From assembly GCF_025766255.1 (NCBI RefSeq), contig NW_026516678.1:124001-188000 (forward strand): 64,000 nt of DNA, given 5' to 3'. This DNA is from Zychaea mexicana. Lineage: Eukaryota > Mucoromycota > Mucoromycetes > Mucorales > Lichtheimiaceae. Shown here piece by piece: positions 12,093-22,639 of this stretch; position 1 is the stretch's first letter, and every line of letters begins with the position of its first letter. Made by a program: the position numbers and the translations under genes. The notes under the pieces were generated by a model. It did no database searches. It was not told the origin of the DNA and worked only from the letters and a program-made list of their open reading frames with translations.

Positions 12093-13858
12093 ATGTCCTA
12101 CTACGATCGTGACAGACGTAGCACAGCTCGATTGCGTAGACTCTTCGTTGGTGAGATTATAAGCTTTTCCTTTTTCTTGTCTCTTCGCAAAGAAACACAC
12201 AGATGATTCTGTTGCAGCATCGAAGGAACGCACATTGAAAAACTTATTATGCGTTATGCATGGATCATCTTCGTTTCTGCAGGAAATTTGAATCGTCATG
12301 TCCGCGAACGTGATATCAAGGATCTCTTTTCAAAGCTTGGTCGCTTGCAAGATTACGAGATTGTGGTATGTAGTTTTTACTTTGGCTTGTATATATGGTA
12401 TTGGCAATAGATGATATCTCAAATAGATGATGACCAATATATTTCGTTGCTAAAGATAACCTTCTCTACCTTTTTATGAACTCCAGGATGATTTTGCATT
12501 TGTCGAATATGAAGTATGTAATGCAATAAAAATAAGAAAAGCAACAATGGGGTGTATAAGTCGTTATATACTGATAGATTGTATGGATCGATATGTTACT
12601 CGTGATAATGTGGATTCAAATAATAAGGATGCCAGAGGTAAGAAAAAAGGATGACAGATAAGATTAACTGTTGAAATGTTGAGTAATACGCTATATATTG
12701 ACCGGATTACAATAACCACTGTTGTGCTTTAACATATTAGATGCTGCTGATGCGATCAAAGAATTTGACGGTACTCGCTTGGAAGGCGATCGTATTATTG
12801 TACGTATCCCACTTTATGTTTTTCTTTCCTACGACAAGATCTTTTTTATATGCTGCTGCTGCTGCTGCTGAAGATTGTAACAAATTGATCGATTTTTTCT
12901 TTGTATAACCCCAATTGTAGGTGGAGTACGCCCGCAAAGGACCAGCAACAGTGAGAGGAGCCAGAGGTAGATCAGATGGTCGCTGCTATAACTGTGGAGA
13001 AGTCGGTAAGTTCTTTGAAAGAGCAACAAGTGATAGAAGAAATAGTGGAGGGGAGATCACACCAACGATGAGAACAACGCCGCCATCGCTGCAGTTTATC
13101 CATGCATTAACTCTTTTTTTCCACACAAATACAGGTCATATGTAAGCAATTTGAATAAAAAGAATGTAAAAAATGATGGGAACCATGGGGCTATGTGCAC
13201 TAACCTGTAAATCTTCTTTATTCTAAATAACACAGTGCTAGAGAGTGGTAAGTACTTTATAGGATTTGAATTGTTCAATTTAGAGCTGCTTGAAAAGAAC
13301 AAGCTTACATATGCTAACAATAATGGATACGACTGTTACATCAATTTATTATGTAGCGATATTCCAAAGGGAAGGTAATGACGTGACTGATATCAAAATG
13401 AATGAGAGTGGGACATATTTTTCTTCAAGTATCTGAAAACTGGAATCCTGACATTTATTATAATTTTTTAGAGGTGATCGTGCCATGCGTTTTGAAGAAA
13501 GCAGATGCTTGTACGTATGATAAAGAATGATAGATTTTGTAACCAGCGTGGAGGAGGTGGAACATAATATCTAACCTTCTGTGTAATTAGCGACTGTGGT
13601 CAACCTGGGCATCTTGCTAGGGACTGCAAGTAAGTTACCCAAGTAGCAGTCAAAGATGGGAGCAATTTTGACAAGTGGTAACTAATCGTAAATGGCCTGT
13701 ACAGTGAACGTAGAAGAGGTCGGTCACCACGCTCATACTCACGAAGCCCGCGCCGTGGTCGCTCGCGCAGTCCTAGACGTTCGAGTGGTGGCCGTCGTAG
13801 TTCCTCTCGCCGCCGCTATGACGACGAAGACGACGACCGCGATGATGATTACAGATGA
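12093..13858 (+). CDS. SR splicing factor with RRM, two CCHC zinc knuckles and RS tail (RS2Z-like)
   Basis: Twelve exons: 12093-12150, 12283-12365, 12487-12513, 12628-12637, 12741-12799, 12921-13005, 13135-13141, 13236-13247, 13357-13374, 13472-13510, 13591-13629, 13705-13858 (196 residues). RNP2 is LFVGNL and the RNP1 region is DDFAFVEYEDARDA; the RRM covers about 16-83. Zinc knuckle 1 is C101-C104-H109-C114 and knuckle 2 is C132-C135-H140-C145. The tail is Arg-Ser rich and ends in alternating Arg and Asp. Two knuckles recall plant RS2Z proteins rather than animal SRSF7, which has one. Expected role: nuclear pre-mRNA splicing. Exons of 10, 7, 12 and 18 nt are required to obtain both the RRM ridge and the knuckle; their flanks are ordinary gt/ag sites. 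Skipping exon 9 would create TGA at the new junction. Confidence 0.85.
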
Positions 13859-14546
13859 TCCAAGTAATAACTCCTGTAATGATGCCGGTCAACGGGACAC
13901 CACCGAGACCCACAACAATAGTATCCGCAACAAAAGAAAAAAGAACATATTGCTGTTATCAGCTTCTCTACCTCTATCACTGTCTGTCTGAATGTGTCTC
14001 TTTGCGTGTCTATTATATATCCTATCTGTCCCTGTCTCTGTCTCTGTCTCTGTCACTGTCTCTCACTTTGTGGTCGGCCTATTAACGGTGCTGTGCCGCT
14101 TTTGGTTTGCGCTTTGTGACACGCCGCGCCGCAGCCCTCCAGCTGAAGGAACTTTTTTAAGAGAATAACCATAAAACTTACTACTACTAGTACTACTACT
14201 GCCGACATGGAAGCCGAGTCGGGGAAAAAAAGACAATCCATCTGTGCCGTTTCATCACTATTACCTCTCTCTACACTCCCCGTTTGCTCATCTCTTCTGT
14301 CGCCCTTATACTAGTTATAAAAAGACAAAAAAGAGAAGGGTTGACCGATGGTAATAAAGGCAGGCAAGAAGAATATATGAAAGCAAACAGTTGAAATCGC
14401 GCGCTCTTGTTTGTCTTCACCGCCGCCAAGGCTGTCCTCTCCGCTTCTTTCTGTTAGTTGCGCGGTGCTTTTTTTTATTTTATGCAGCAGTAAAAGAGAA
14501 AACTAACTAGAGACTCTCTCTCTCTTTTCCTTTTCCCTAATCCCTT
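13859..14546. other. Intergenic with pyrimidine-rich tracts
   Basis: 3' flank of the SR-protein gene and 5' flank of the PH-protein gene. It contains the TCTCTG microsatellite listed separately and CT-rich stretches near 14260-14290 and 14515-14545, which are common just before fungal start codons. No gene seen. Confidence 0.5.
14025..14064 (+). repeat. TCTCTG microsatellite
   Basis: Imperfect tandem hexamers (TCTCTG/TCTGTC) about 160 nt downstream of the SR-protein stop codon. Confidence 0.7.
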
Positions 14547-17500
14547 ATGAACGGAACCGGAAAGAAGCAGCAGCCTTGTGCTCATCGGCAACGTTGTGCA
14601 ACTCGGGTCGTCATTAGCCCTTGGCAGGACAACACTGTCACCCAATTCTTTTCTGCTAATGACTCTACTACTACTGTCGATCACCGATCGTCGCCCCGAC
14701 ACTTTTCCCATGGTCGTCGCCGTCAGAACGTTCGAAACGCGTAAGCTTTTCTTATTCCTTTCTTTATCTTTTGACTAGTAGTATATATTGTCTTGGGTCT
14801 TTTGTTTCTCTTATGAATGAACTAAGTTGTGATTGAAAACTATTATAAAGTAATGGAGTTCAACGACCGGAAGAAATAGCGAGGGCCTCGACCACACCAC
14901 CATCCCCGAACCAACGCCAAGGTGCCAACCACAGTAGTGATAAATATCACGCGGAACCCCGCACATCCACTGCTAGCTCGCCCTCCAGTTCTTCGCGCGA
15001 CAGGAATAGCTTTTTCACAGCCCGTACAGGATCGACAAAGTGCTTGAAAAGTTATGGCAGTATTGATAATAATAACTACAACAACGACGACAATATTGAC
15101 TATGACATTCTTGGCCAACCATTACCACGGTTGGATAATGATCCAGCATCTTCCTCGGCGTCCGTCCGAACCATCAAACCCGATAAAAGGGAAAACAAAG
15201 GTTTGAATGACTTGATATCGTCCGAAAATACAACAGCTGCAACAACAACACCGGACGTAAGAAGCGAAACAACGCCAAGTAGCCAGCAACAATCGTCATC
15301 ATCACCAAAACAGCAGAAATCAAGTACTATGGATGAAATGAAAGCTCCGCTCTCTTGGCGAAGCTCCGGTGCTATATTTATGCCGCCAGCAGAACAGGCG
15401 TCATTCATTTTACGAGAAGAACGATTGATGGATCAAGGCGAGGACGTAGTAATAAAACAGGACGCGCTTCTTTGTAAAAAATCGCTGGGTATGCATGGCG
15501 TGGGTGATCAACCAACCCGGTACAAAGCTTCACGCGAAACGAAGCAACTAAAAGAAGAGTGGCGACAGCTTCAAGTGGAACTGACATCAACCACACTTTC
15601 GCTTTATTCTTCACCGGTGAGTGGAAATAAATGGATGTAGCGATGAAAAGTAAACAGACGAACTGATTGAGCAAAAGGCACTTATATGGCCGAGCCGACG
15701 GTTAGAGCACAGAGTTGCACTCAATGAGAATCGAGATCAACATTTACAACAACGACACTCTTGTCGTATAAGCAACAACCAAACTACCAAAAAACTACGG
15801 CTATATCTGCAATCCCCACTTGATTATACCTTTTGCATACAGTATCCATTTAAGTCATCGCACGATGAATACGTCACCTTGACGTTTCGAGGCCGGTCTG
15901 TTACATTATCCCAAGAATGGTATGTGGCACTCTACCGGGTCTTGCCAGATACTTGCAAACCTGCTTGCTCACCATGGTGTGAGGTCAATATCCCATTAAT
16001 GGACCTACAAGTGCGTCTACCCCTAGTGGACAAATACACAAATGAGATGCGTTACGATATTACGCTCGACAGTGTGAAATCCGCAGTGCTGGCTGTGTTG
16101 GAAAAAGATGAGGACTGGGCCCAGAATGTCCAGAGTCGGTTGGGAAAAGACAACATTGCCATGTGTTGGACGCGCGATAATCGGACAGAATGGGTGTATT
16201 GGGCACGCAGTCTTACGGATGAAAGAAGACATATTAATCTCGTCATGTCTCCACAGCATATTGAACAGGTTTTGTGCTCAAGTCACTTTTTCCTATGATG
16301 ATCGTCGACAGGGAAGAAGGGGTGGGGGTGGGGAATACGACTTGCATCTTAACACGGAGTCATCATACTATGTAGACCCATCGACTAGAACTTCGACGGA
16401 TTGAACATACACCAACTGATATCATCTTTTCTGATCACAAGTCCATGCAGGTATCTAAATCACAACTGGTAGCAATGCTACGTGTTATGCTGCCAAACTT
16501 TTACTCACTAGTTATGTCAATATTTAGGAACCACCACCGGTAGAAGGCTTTTTATATCGACTGACAACGTTCTCTGGAAAACCGATTCCAGCTGGCAGCT
16601 TCTCTCGCCGTCGCTATTATTTTGCATCGTTCGATCAGTATCTTTTCTGCACATCTGGAATTCACAATCTAAAGCCACCCGATGAACGATGCTATGAGAA
16701 ACCATTGACAGACAGTACCCATATTGCTATGTTATCTCCATTTACGGCTAAAGCGATGGATAGTAGTATTGCTAATGGCACGACGACAGCGACGGCCACA
16801 TCGGATCACGAGATCGAAAGAAGAATGCATCTTGTCACTGAAGCGTCACGCGTGATTGATTTGACAGAAATATCACATGTGCAACGATCGTTTGCCAGCA
16901 GTGATGACGATGACGATGACGACCATGATGACGATGAAAATTATCACTTGGGTCGGAATAGCATTTTTTTTGACGTGGACAGTACCAATTCTTTAACAAC
17001 GTCCTTACTTCGGCAACAGCATCAACAGAATGGAGATAGTGACAACGTTACACCTGTCAGAAGATCAGGTACTCGCCCACAAAACCCGGTTCTTGAAATT
17101 ATCATGCAAAATGGTATCGTGATCAAGATGAAGGTATACTTTGTTTCCTAGATTCTAATATGTTTATATTCACACGAGAAAGAGAAAACACTAGTCAATT
17201 AAGCATTTATATACATATAGGCTGACTCGTGTGAAGCATGTGATGCGTGGGTCCACCATCTGGCAAACTTGATTGTTTACTGGCGAGCATACAAGGAAGC
17301 CAGACTAAACGTAAATGCACAACATGATTTTGGCGATGTGTTTGAAGAAGAGTTCAGATATGGGATAACGCACAAGGAGAAAGGAAGCGAGTTCAACAAG
17401 TTGCCTCAAGTGGATACGCGAATTTGGAGCATTTGCTGTTTCGAACAGTGTCGAGACATAGTGGTAAGTTGCTTGTTTTCAATTGTTGGCTGAAAGGACC

Positions 17501-18000
17501 ATTTACCGATAATATAATGCATAACACTTTGTATATAGAAAACCGGTGTCATGTATTTCCAGCCAAGGTCACGAGGCACATTCTCTCAGAAAATTTTTGT
17601 TTTGACAGCCAATGGCTGGTTGATCTACTACAACATTTATGATCGAGCTGCCGTGACATGCCAGCCATTACTTGCAGCCGTGCACGACCGAAAAGATGCG
17701 GTGGATATTAGCAGCTGCTACGTCTACTCGTCACTTTCACCAAGACGACCAGCAAGGATTTTCCCGGACGGCATCGCAGCTGCCGACGTGAAAGACGATA
17801 GTTTGTTTTCTCTTTGGAAACCACAGACGCGACGGGTATTTAGTCCAAGTCGACAGCGGATAACCGTATATAAACACAATCGCAAGTTTTTCCAAGAAGA
17901 GGGCGAGACATGGCAATTTTTGGCAAAGAATCGGCATGAAAAGGAAGAATGGGTGTGGGCCTTTAATGTGGTGATTGAGCGATTACTCCGTGGAAAATGA
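14547..18000 (+). CDS. Spo71/Mug56-like PH-domain protein
   Basis: Seven exons: 14547-14740, 14851-15616, 15672-16268, 16376-16450, 16528-17133, 17221-17463, 17539-18000 (980 residues). The first 300 residues are Ser/Thr/Asn-rich and probably disordered. A first domain includes HDEYVTLTFRGRSVTLSQEW (a lipid-binding PH-like fold). EPPPVEGFLYRLTTFSG at about 545 starts a second, split PH domain containing an acidic run near nt 16910. The C-terminal PH domain starts near 828 and ends EEWVWAFNVVIERLLRGK. This layout matches yeast Spo71 and fission-yeast Mug56, sporulation proteins; Spo71 recruits Vps13 to the forespore membrane. A sporulation or membrane-contact role here is inferred. The intron 16269-16375 uses a weak donor (gttttg); reading through meets a stop at 16296-16298, and the chosen acceptor restores phase into LELRRIEHTPTDIIF. 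Confidence 0.75.
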
Positions 18001-18990
18001 AAAAATTACTTTATCTTTTTGTTGTCGTACGAAAAATACATTGTGTAACAATACAACTTTCAATAAATTTATAGTCTGCTGTGTACCAACAACTCTAAAG
18101 TGACTAATTGTTGTTTCTTTCTGATTCTTACTACGAAGGAAAAAGAAGGTCCCAATGTTCTACATTGCAGTAGCAGTAGTAGTAAGTAGTAGCTAGGGAT
18201 GATGGTATTAGCATAATGTATGCATTGATTATTTGCTTATCTAGCAGAACCAGACTTTGAGCTCGGACTCTCTAGTTTTATACCTAATATTGAATGCTGG
18301 ACCGTGGCGTTTCTTCAAATTTGCTCATAATGAGGTTGCACACGGTCCACCGTTGTTACTGCGATAAGTGGCATCTTGTAAACAAGTTTTTCTTGTTCAT
18401 GTCACTATGAGTCGCATTTTTATATCTGTTATTATCAAAAGGGAGATAAGGAGGGGCTGTCATCAAAATAAGGTGACAGGCGTAAAATAGTATAAAATTA
18501 AGGGGCGATTTACGAGTGAGTGAGTATGGTGTGTTGTTGTTGTTGGGTCAAGGATGCACACTTGGTAACGAGGCAATGGGTTGGCATGGAAACGCGAAAA
18601 AAATAACAGTTCCCAACGCCTCCTCCCCTCCCCCCGATCACCGGTTGCCCAGAAACGGTGTTGCCATGGTTGCAAATGTGTGTGTTGAACAAAGAAAAAA
18701 AAATACGGTTATGAAGAGACACACACACACTTCCCACGTGAATCAAATGGCTGTGTATGGACGGACGGACGGACGGACGACTACGAAGAACGTAAGAAAG
18801 AGAGAGGAGAGGGAGGAAAACAAATTTACTGCTCTCCCCGAAATAATATTTTTTATTCTTGGGTGAACACAGGAAACACACGCACACATCCATACTCTCT
18901 ATTCGTTTTTCACTTTACACTTCTCCTCTCCCCTTTTTTTCCTTTTCCTTTTCTCTTTCATCTCTCTTTTTACCCCCTCTATTCCACATC
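18001..18990. other. Intergenic; promoter region of the G-beta gene
   Basis: It contains a short ACGG tandem repeat (18759-18780), an (AC)n run near 18719-18730 and a long C/T-rich tract at about 18900-18990 directly before the start codon, typical of highly expressed fungal genes. ORFs on both strands are low-complexity shadows. Confidence 0.5.
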
Positions 18991-20341
18991 ATGAACATGA
19001 ACGACAGCGACATTCCCGAGCGCATTGCTGCTGCAAGACGAGAGGCTGAAGCACTAAAAGACAGAATCAAACAGCGAAAAGAAGCACTTGCCGATTCAAC
19101 ATGTTCGTCTATCTTCTTCTTAATATTTCTGTGGGGGGTTTGGGGGAGAAGAAAGAAACAAAAGAGAGGGCGTTATATAAGAGAGTGTATATGTGGGAAG
19201 AGGCATAGAAGTGGAACGTGTAACCACACGTCTATTTAAATATAACAACACTTTATACTACCATTATAAACATGAATTAAGAAATTACTTTGCTCATTTC
19301 AATTTCATTCTTTGGTAACAAATTACTATAGTACAAGAAATGGCCAGGGACGTCGAACCATTGCCGCGTATCGTCATGAAAGCACGTCGGACTCTTAAAG
19401 GACATCTTGCGAAAATCTACTCGATGCACTGGGCTACGGACAAACGCCATGTCGTCTCGGCCTCGCAGGACGGCAAACTGATTGTGTGGGATGCCTATTC
19501 GTCCAACAAAGTGCACGCCATCCCGTTACGATCGTCGTGGGTCATGACCTGTGCATTCGCAACGTCGGGCAACCTCGTTGCCTGCGGTGGTCTCGACAAC
19601 ATCTGTTCGATTTACAACTTACGGACACGCGACGGTCCAGCTCGTCCTGCGCGTGAATTATCGGCACACACAGGTTATTTGAGCTGCTGCCGGTTCATCA
19701 ACGACCGTCAAATTCTGACAGCTTCGGGCGACAAAACCTGCATGCTGTGGGACATTGATGCTGGTGTTAAAACCGAAGAATTTGCAGATCATCAAAACGA
19801 TGTCATGAGGTAATAAGAACCAAAGAAACATAATATGGCATTTGTACTTACTGAATTGTACAACGCACACACACAATTTTGTAGCTTGTCATTGGGCACG
19901 AATCCCAATGTGTTTGTTAGTGGTGCATGCGACTCGACAGCCAAAGTATGGGACATTCGAACCAAACGTTGCGTCCAAACATTTGTCGGCCATGAATCTG
20001 ACGTAAACGCTGTGCAGTTCTTCCCCAGCGGTGATGCCTTTGCAACAGGCTCAGACGACGCTAGCTGCCGATTATTCGATTTGCGTGCTGATTGCGAACT
20101 GGCAGTATATTCGAACGAAGCGATCTTGTGCGGCATCACTTCCATCGACTTTTCGGTTTCGGGACGATTGCTGTTTGGCGGCTACGACGATTACAACTGC
20201 AATGTGTGGGATACCCTCAAGGGCGAACGCGTGGGCGTCCTTTCAGCACACGAAAACAGAGTGTCTTGCTTGGGTGTTGCTGGTGATGGCATGGCTTTGT
20301 GCACAGGCAGTTGGGATGCTACGTTGCGCGTTTGGGCGTAA
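18991..20341 (+). CDS. Heterotrimeric G-protein beta subunit
   Basis: Three exons: 18991-19102, 19332-19809, 19885-20341 (348 residues, the usual G-beta length). An N-terminal coiled coil (about 5-40), for pairing with G-gamma, is followed by [20 protein letters not shown] and seven WD repeats ending WDATLRVWA. Repeat signatures visible include [62 protein letters not shown] and [12 protein letters not shown]. It acts at the plasma membrane downstream of GPCRs, in fungi in mating, nutrient and pathogenicity signalling. Its partners are not in this window, although the cyclase 11 kb upstream makes another cAMP-related gene. The first exon junction (T|TA, Leu) restores the coil-to-blade linker. 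Confidence 0.95.
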
Positions 20342-21472
20342 TATTGCTTTCTACTACTGCTTCCTCTTTTATTACTACTACTCCAATGACCTACTTCTTT
20401 TACTCTTTATTACTCTTCCTTTATTTTATCTTATCTTGTTCCTTCTCTTTCTTCATTTCACAAAACAGAACACCATAACACAAAGCATACTTCAAATCAT
20501 CCTTTCAAACAAACTGCCCTTTCTCCCTTTTGCCCCCGTCCCATCGACCGTTTATTCCTCCCCTCTTTGTACTAGTGCCTCCTTTTTTTGTTCGTTTCAC
20601 TCGTGCCGTCCAAAAGATCAGCAGCTTTCGACCATTCGCCTCAACAATAACGCCATGTCCCATTTACTTTCTCGCGCGCACACGCACACACACGCACACA
20701 CGTTTTACGCCTCACACTCTATATCTGTTTATTCGCTCGTATTCGTTATATCCACCCTATTTTGTGCCAACACAATCAATTATATACGCGCACAACAACA
20801 ACCGTTCAACCTGAGAAAAAAAAATACATATACAAATCGCATCCATCCCACAAATTATCTTCGTTTTCCTGTGTAGTATCTTCCTTTCTTCTAAGTCTCC
20901 TCCGTCTTTTTTCTACAACCCTCTCTCTCTCTCTCTCTTCTATTTCTTTCTTTTTCTCTCTTTAACTTGCACGAAACGTCGTTTTATACATACAATCTTA
21001 TTATATATATATAAAGTCACACTCTCTGGTATTATTCCATAAACAAATGCGATTTTTGTAACAGGCATTGGTTTTGTTGTCAATAGTATAGGTTTATATT
21101 CCGGGTATAGTATGTAATAGCTGCTGAGTATTGTAGTTAAGAGTAAGAATCGTATCAATGAGGGAGGAACAGAAAACTTGAAAGACAATGATAATCATTA
21201 TAATATAATATAGTGTCGGTAGTATTGATAGTGGGTGTTGTTGAAAACAATTAAGCGACATCCATGCGAAAATCAAGATAGTAGTAGTATGGTAAAGTAT
21301 GATAGCCATCCCCTAGAAGCACAGCACACCATATATAATATTGCACCACAACTTCCCCTTGCCTAGTTTCTGTGCAATGATGAAATGAGGTGTAATTTGC
21401 ACACACTCCTTCCTCATCCATCACCTTTCGTCGTGGCCCCCTCGTTCCCATCCAATCCAGAAAAAGAAGGTT
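20342..21472. other. Convergent intergenic region
   Basis: 3' flanks of the G-beta gene and of the minus-strand gene that follows. It is CT-rich with (CA)n near 20678-20702 and (TC)n near 20921-20940. The 281-codon plus-strand frame starting at 20031 overlaps G-beta coding sequence out of frame and then runs into this pyrimidine-rich DNA, so I treat it as spurious. Confidence 0.5.
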
Positions 21473-22348
21473 TCACGCGGCAGTATGCGAGTGGCGTTTA
21501 AGATGATGATAATGAATATATTGCTGATGAGGATGATGTGACGTGGGTGGCAAAGTCAACGTTGTTTGTTGCTGACCGAATAGTCGACTCAATAAACTAG
21601 GTGGTGTTGGTGGAGACTGTTGTTGCTTGTTTGCTGCAAGCATCAATAATTCTTGTGCAGATGCTCGTCGTTGTAATCGTGGGGTTATATTATTAACATC
21701 AATATAACCGGGTGGCGAACGACATCCGATAGTATTAAACGAGGATGAGAATGATGACGACGGCGACGAGGATGACGATGATGCTGTCGACGAAGAAGAT
21801 GCTGTTGAACAACCCAAAGACGAATAGTGATATGTTCCTCCTGATGATGGTGATGTCAGTGGTGGCGGTGGTGGTGGTGGTGATACTGAGTTGGCTAAAG
21901 CTACTCTACGGAACGAGTCTGCTAATGGATGCTCATAGTATCGTACACATTGATATTCACGATTTACGCGGTCGAGTTCTTTGGTTAGGCGTTTCATGTT
22001 GGCTGGATGTTCCAAATAGTCCTTGTCGTCAGCCAAAAACGATTGTCGTTGGAGTAGGAGTTTGTGCTGGGTTCGACTTAGAGGTGGTTCTACGGATTTA
22101 TGCAGCTTCGTGGTTGGAGTATTGCTGCTACTACTGCTACTACTGTTATAGTTGTTGCTGCTGTTGTAAATGGCATGCGTTGCTGTAAGTTGTGTACTAG
22201 GTGTGGTCGTTATTGCATAGCGCAAGTTGGGCTGGCTTTGCATGGGGCGGAGCAGTCGATTCCTTCGCAAGTCGGACGATGCGTGTATGCTAAGGTCGTC
22301 ATTGACAGGCTCGGAATTCGGCATTTGGACAGCAGCAGACGTTGTCAT
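21473..22348 (-). CDS. Low-complexity protein with RTQHKLLLQRQS motif (possible Tco89-like)
   Basis: A single-exon frame of 291 residues from the first ATG at 22348; 5' extension to 22435 lacks an ATG and looks like leader sequence with a gtacgc site. The protein has poly-Ser, poly-Pro, Gln and His tracts around one ordered-looking stretch: LSRTQHKLLLQRQSFLADD, then HPANMKRLTKELDRVNREYQ and YYEHPLADSFRRVALA. A motif of this kind is familiar to me from fungal proteins annotated as TORC1 subunit Tco89-like, but I cannot confirm it here. Near the C-terminus RRASAQELLMLAANKQQQ may be a second conserved or phosphorylated element. Codons are not biased enough to exclude an unseen 5' exon. Confidence 0.5.
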   Translation of the reverse strand: MTTSAAVQMPNSEPVNDDLSIHASSDLRRNRLLRPMQSQPNLRYAITTTPSTQLTATHAIYNSSNNYNSSSSSSSNTPTTKLHKSVEPPLSRTQHKLLLQRQSFLADDKDYLEHPANMKRLTKELDRVNREYQCVRYYEHPLADSFRRVALANSVSPPPPPPPLTSPSSGGTYHYSSLGCSTASSSSTASSSSSSPSSSFSSSFNTIGCRSPPGYIDVNNITPRLQRRASAQELLMLAANKQQQSPPTPPSLLSRLFGQQQTTLTLPPTSHHPHQQYIHYHHLKRHSHTAA

Positions 22349-22639
22349 GAAGGCAGAATATTTAATAAGATTGGGAAGTTGAATCAAGAGAAAAGACCAA
22401 AAGAAAAAAAAAGGAGCAAGAAGCGTACCACACAATTGCTATTCTCAGATCCACCTCCCTCTCCCTGTTTTCTTTCGCACATGACCTCAAGCAACTAATA
22501 TACACAAACATGCATATCGCATCATACTAGTGCTGTATCTAGTACGCTATGAGAATATGAGTACCGTCGTGCCACATATGTTACATAATACATCAAGCAA
22601 CAAGTTATTTATATTGGACATTTATACCAGATCTATTTA

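Noticed and set aside
14025..14064. TCTCTG repeat as part of a coding exon
   Set aside because: It lies past the SR-protein stop in all plausible models and the frame through it is low-complexity Ser/Leu only.
20031..20876. 281-codon plus-strand frame
   Set aside because: The first 300 bases are another frame of the G-beta gene and the rest is CT-rich 3' flank; the apparent hydrophobicity comes from T-rich DNA.
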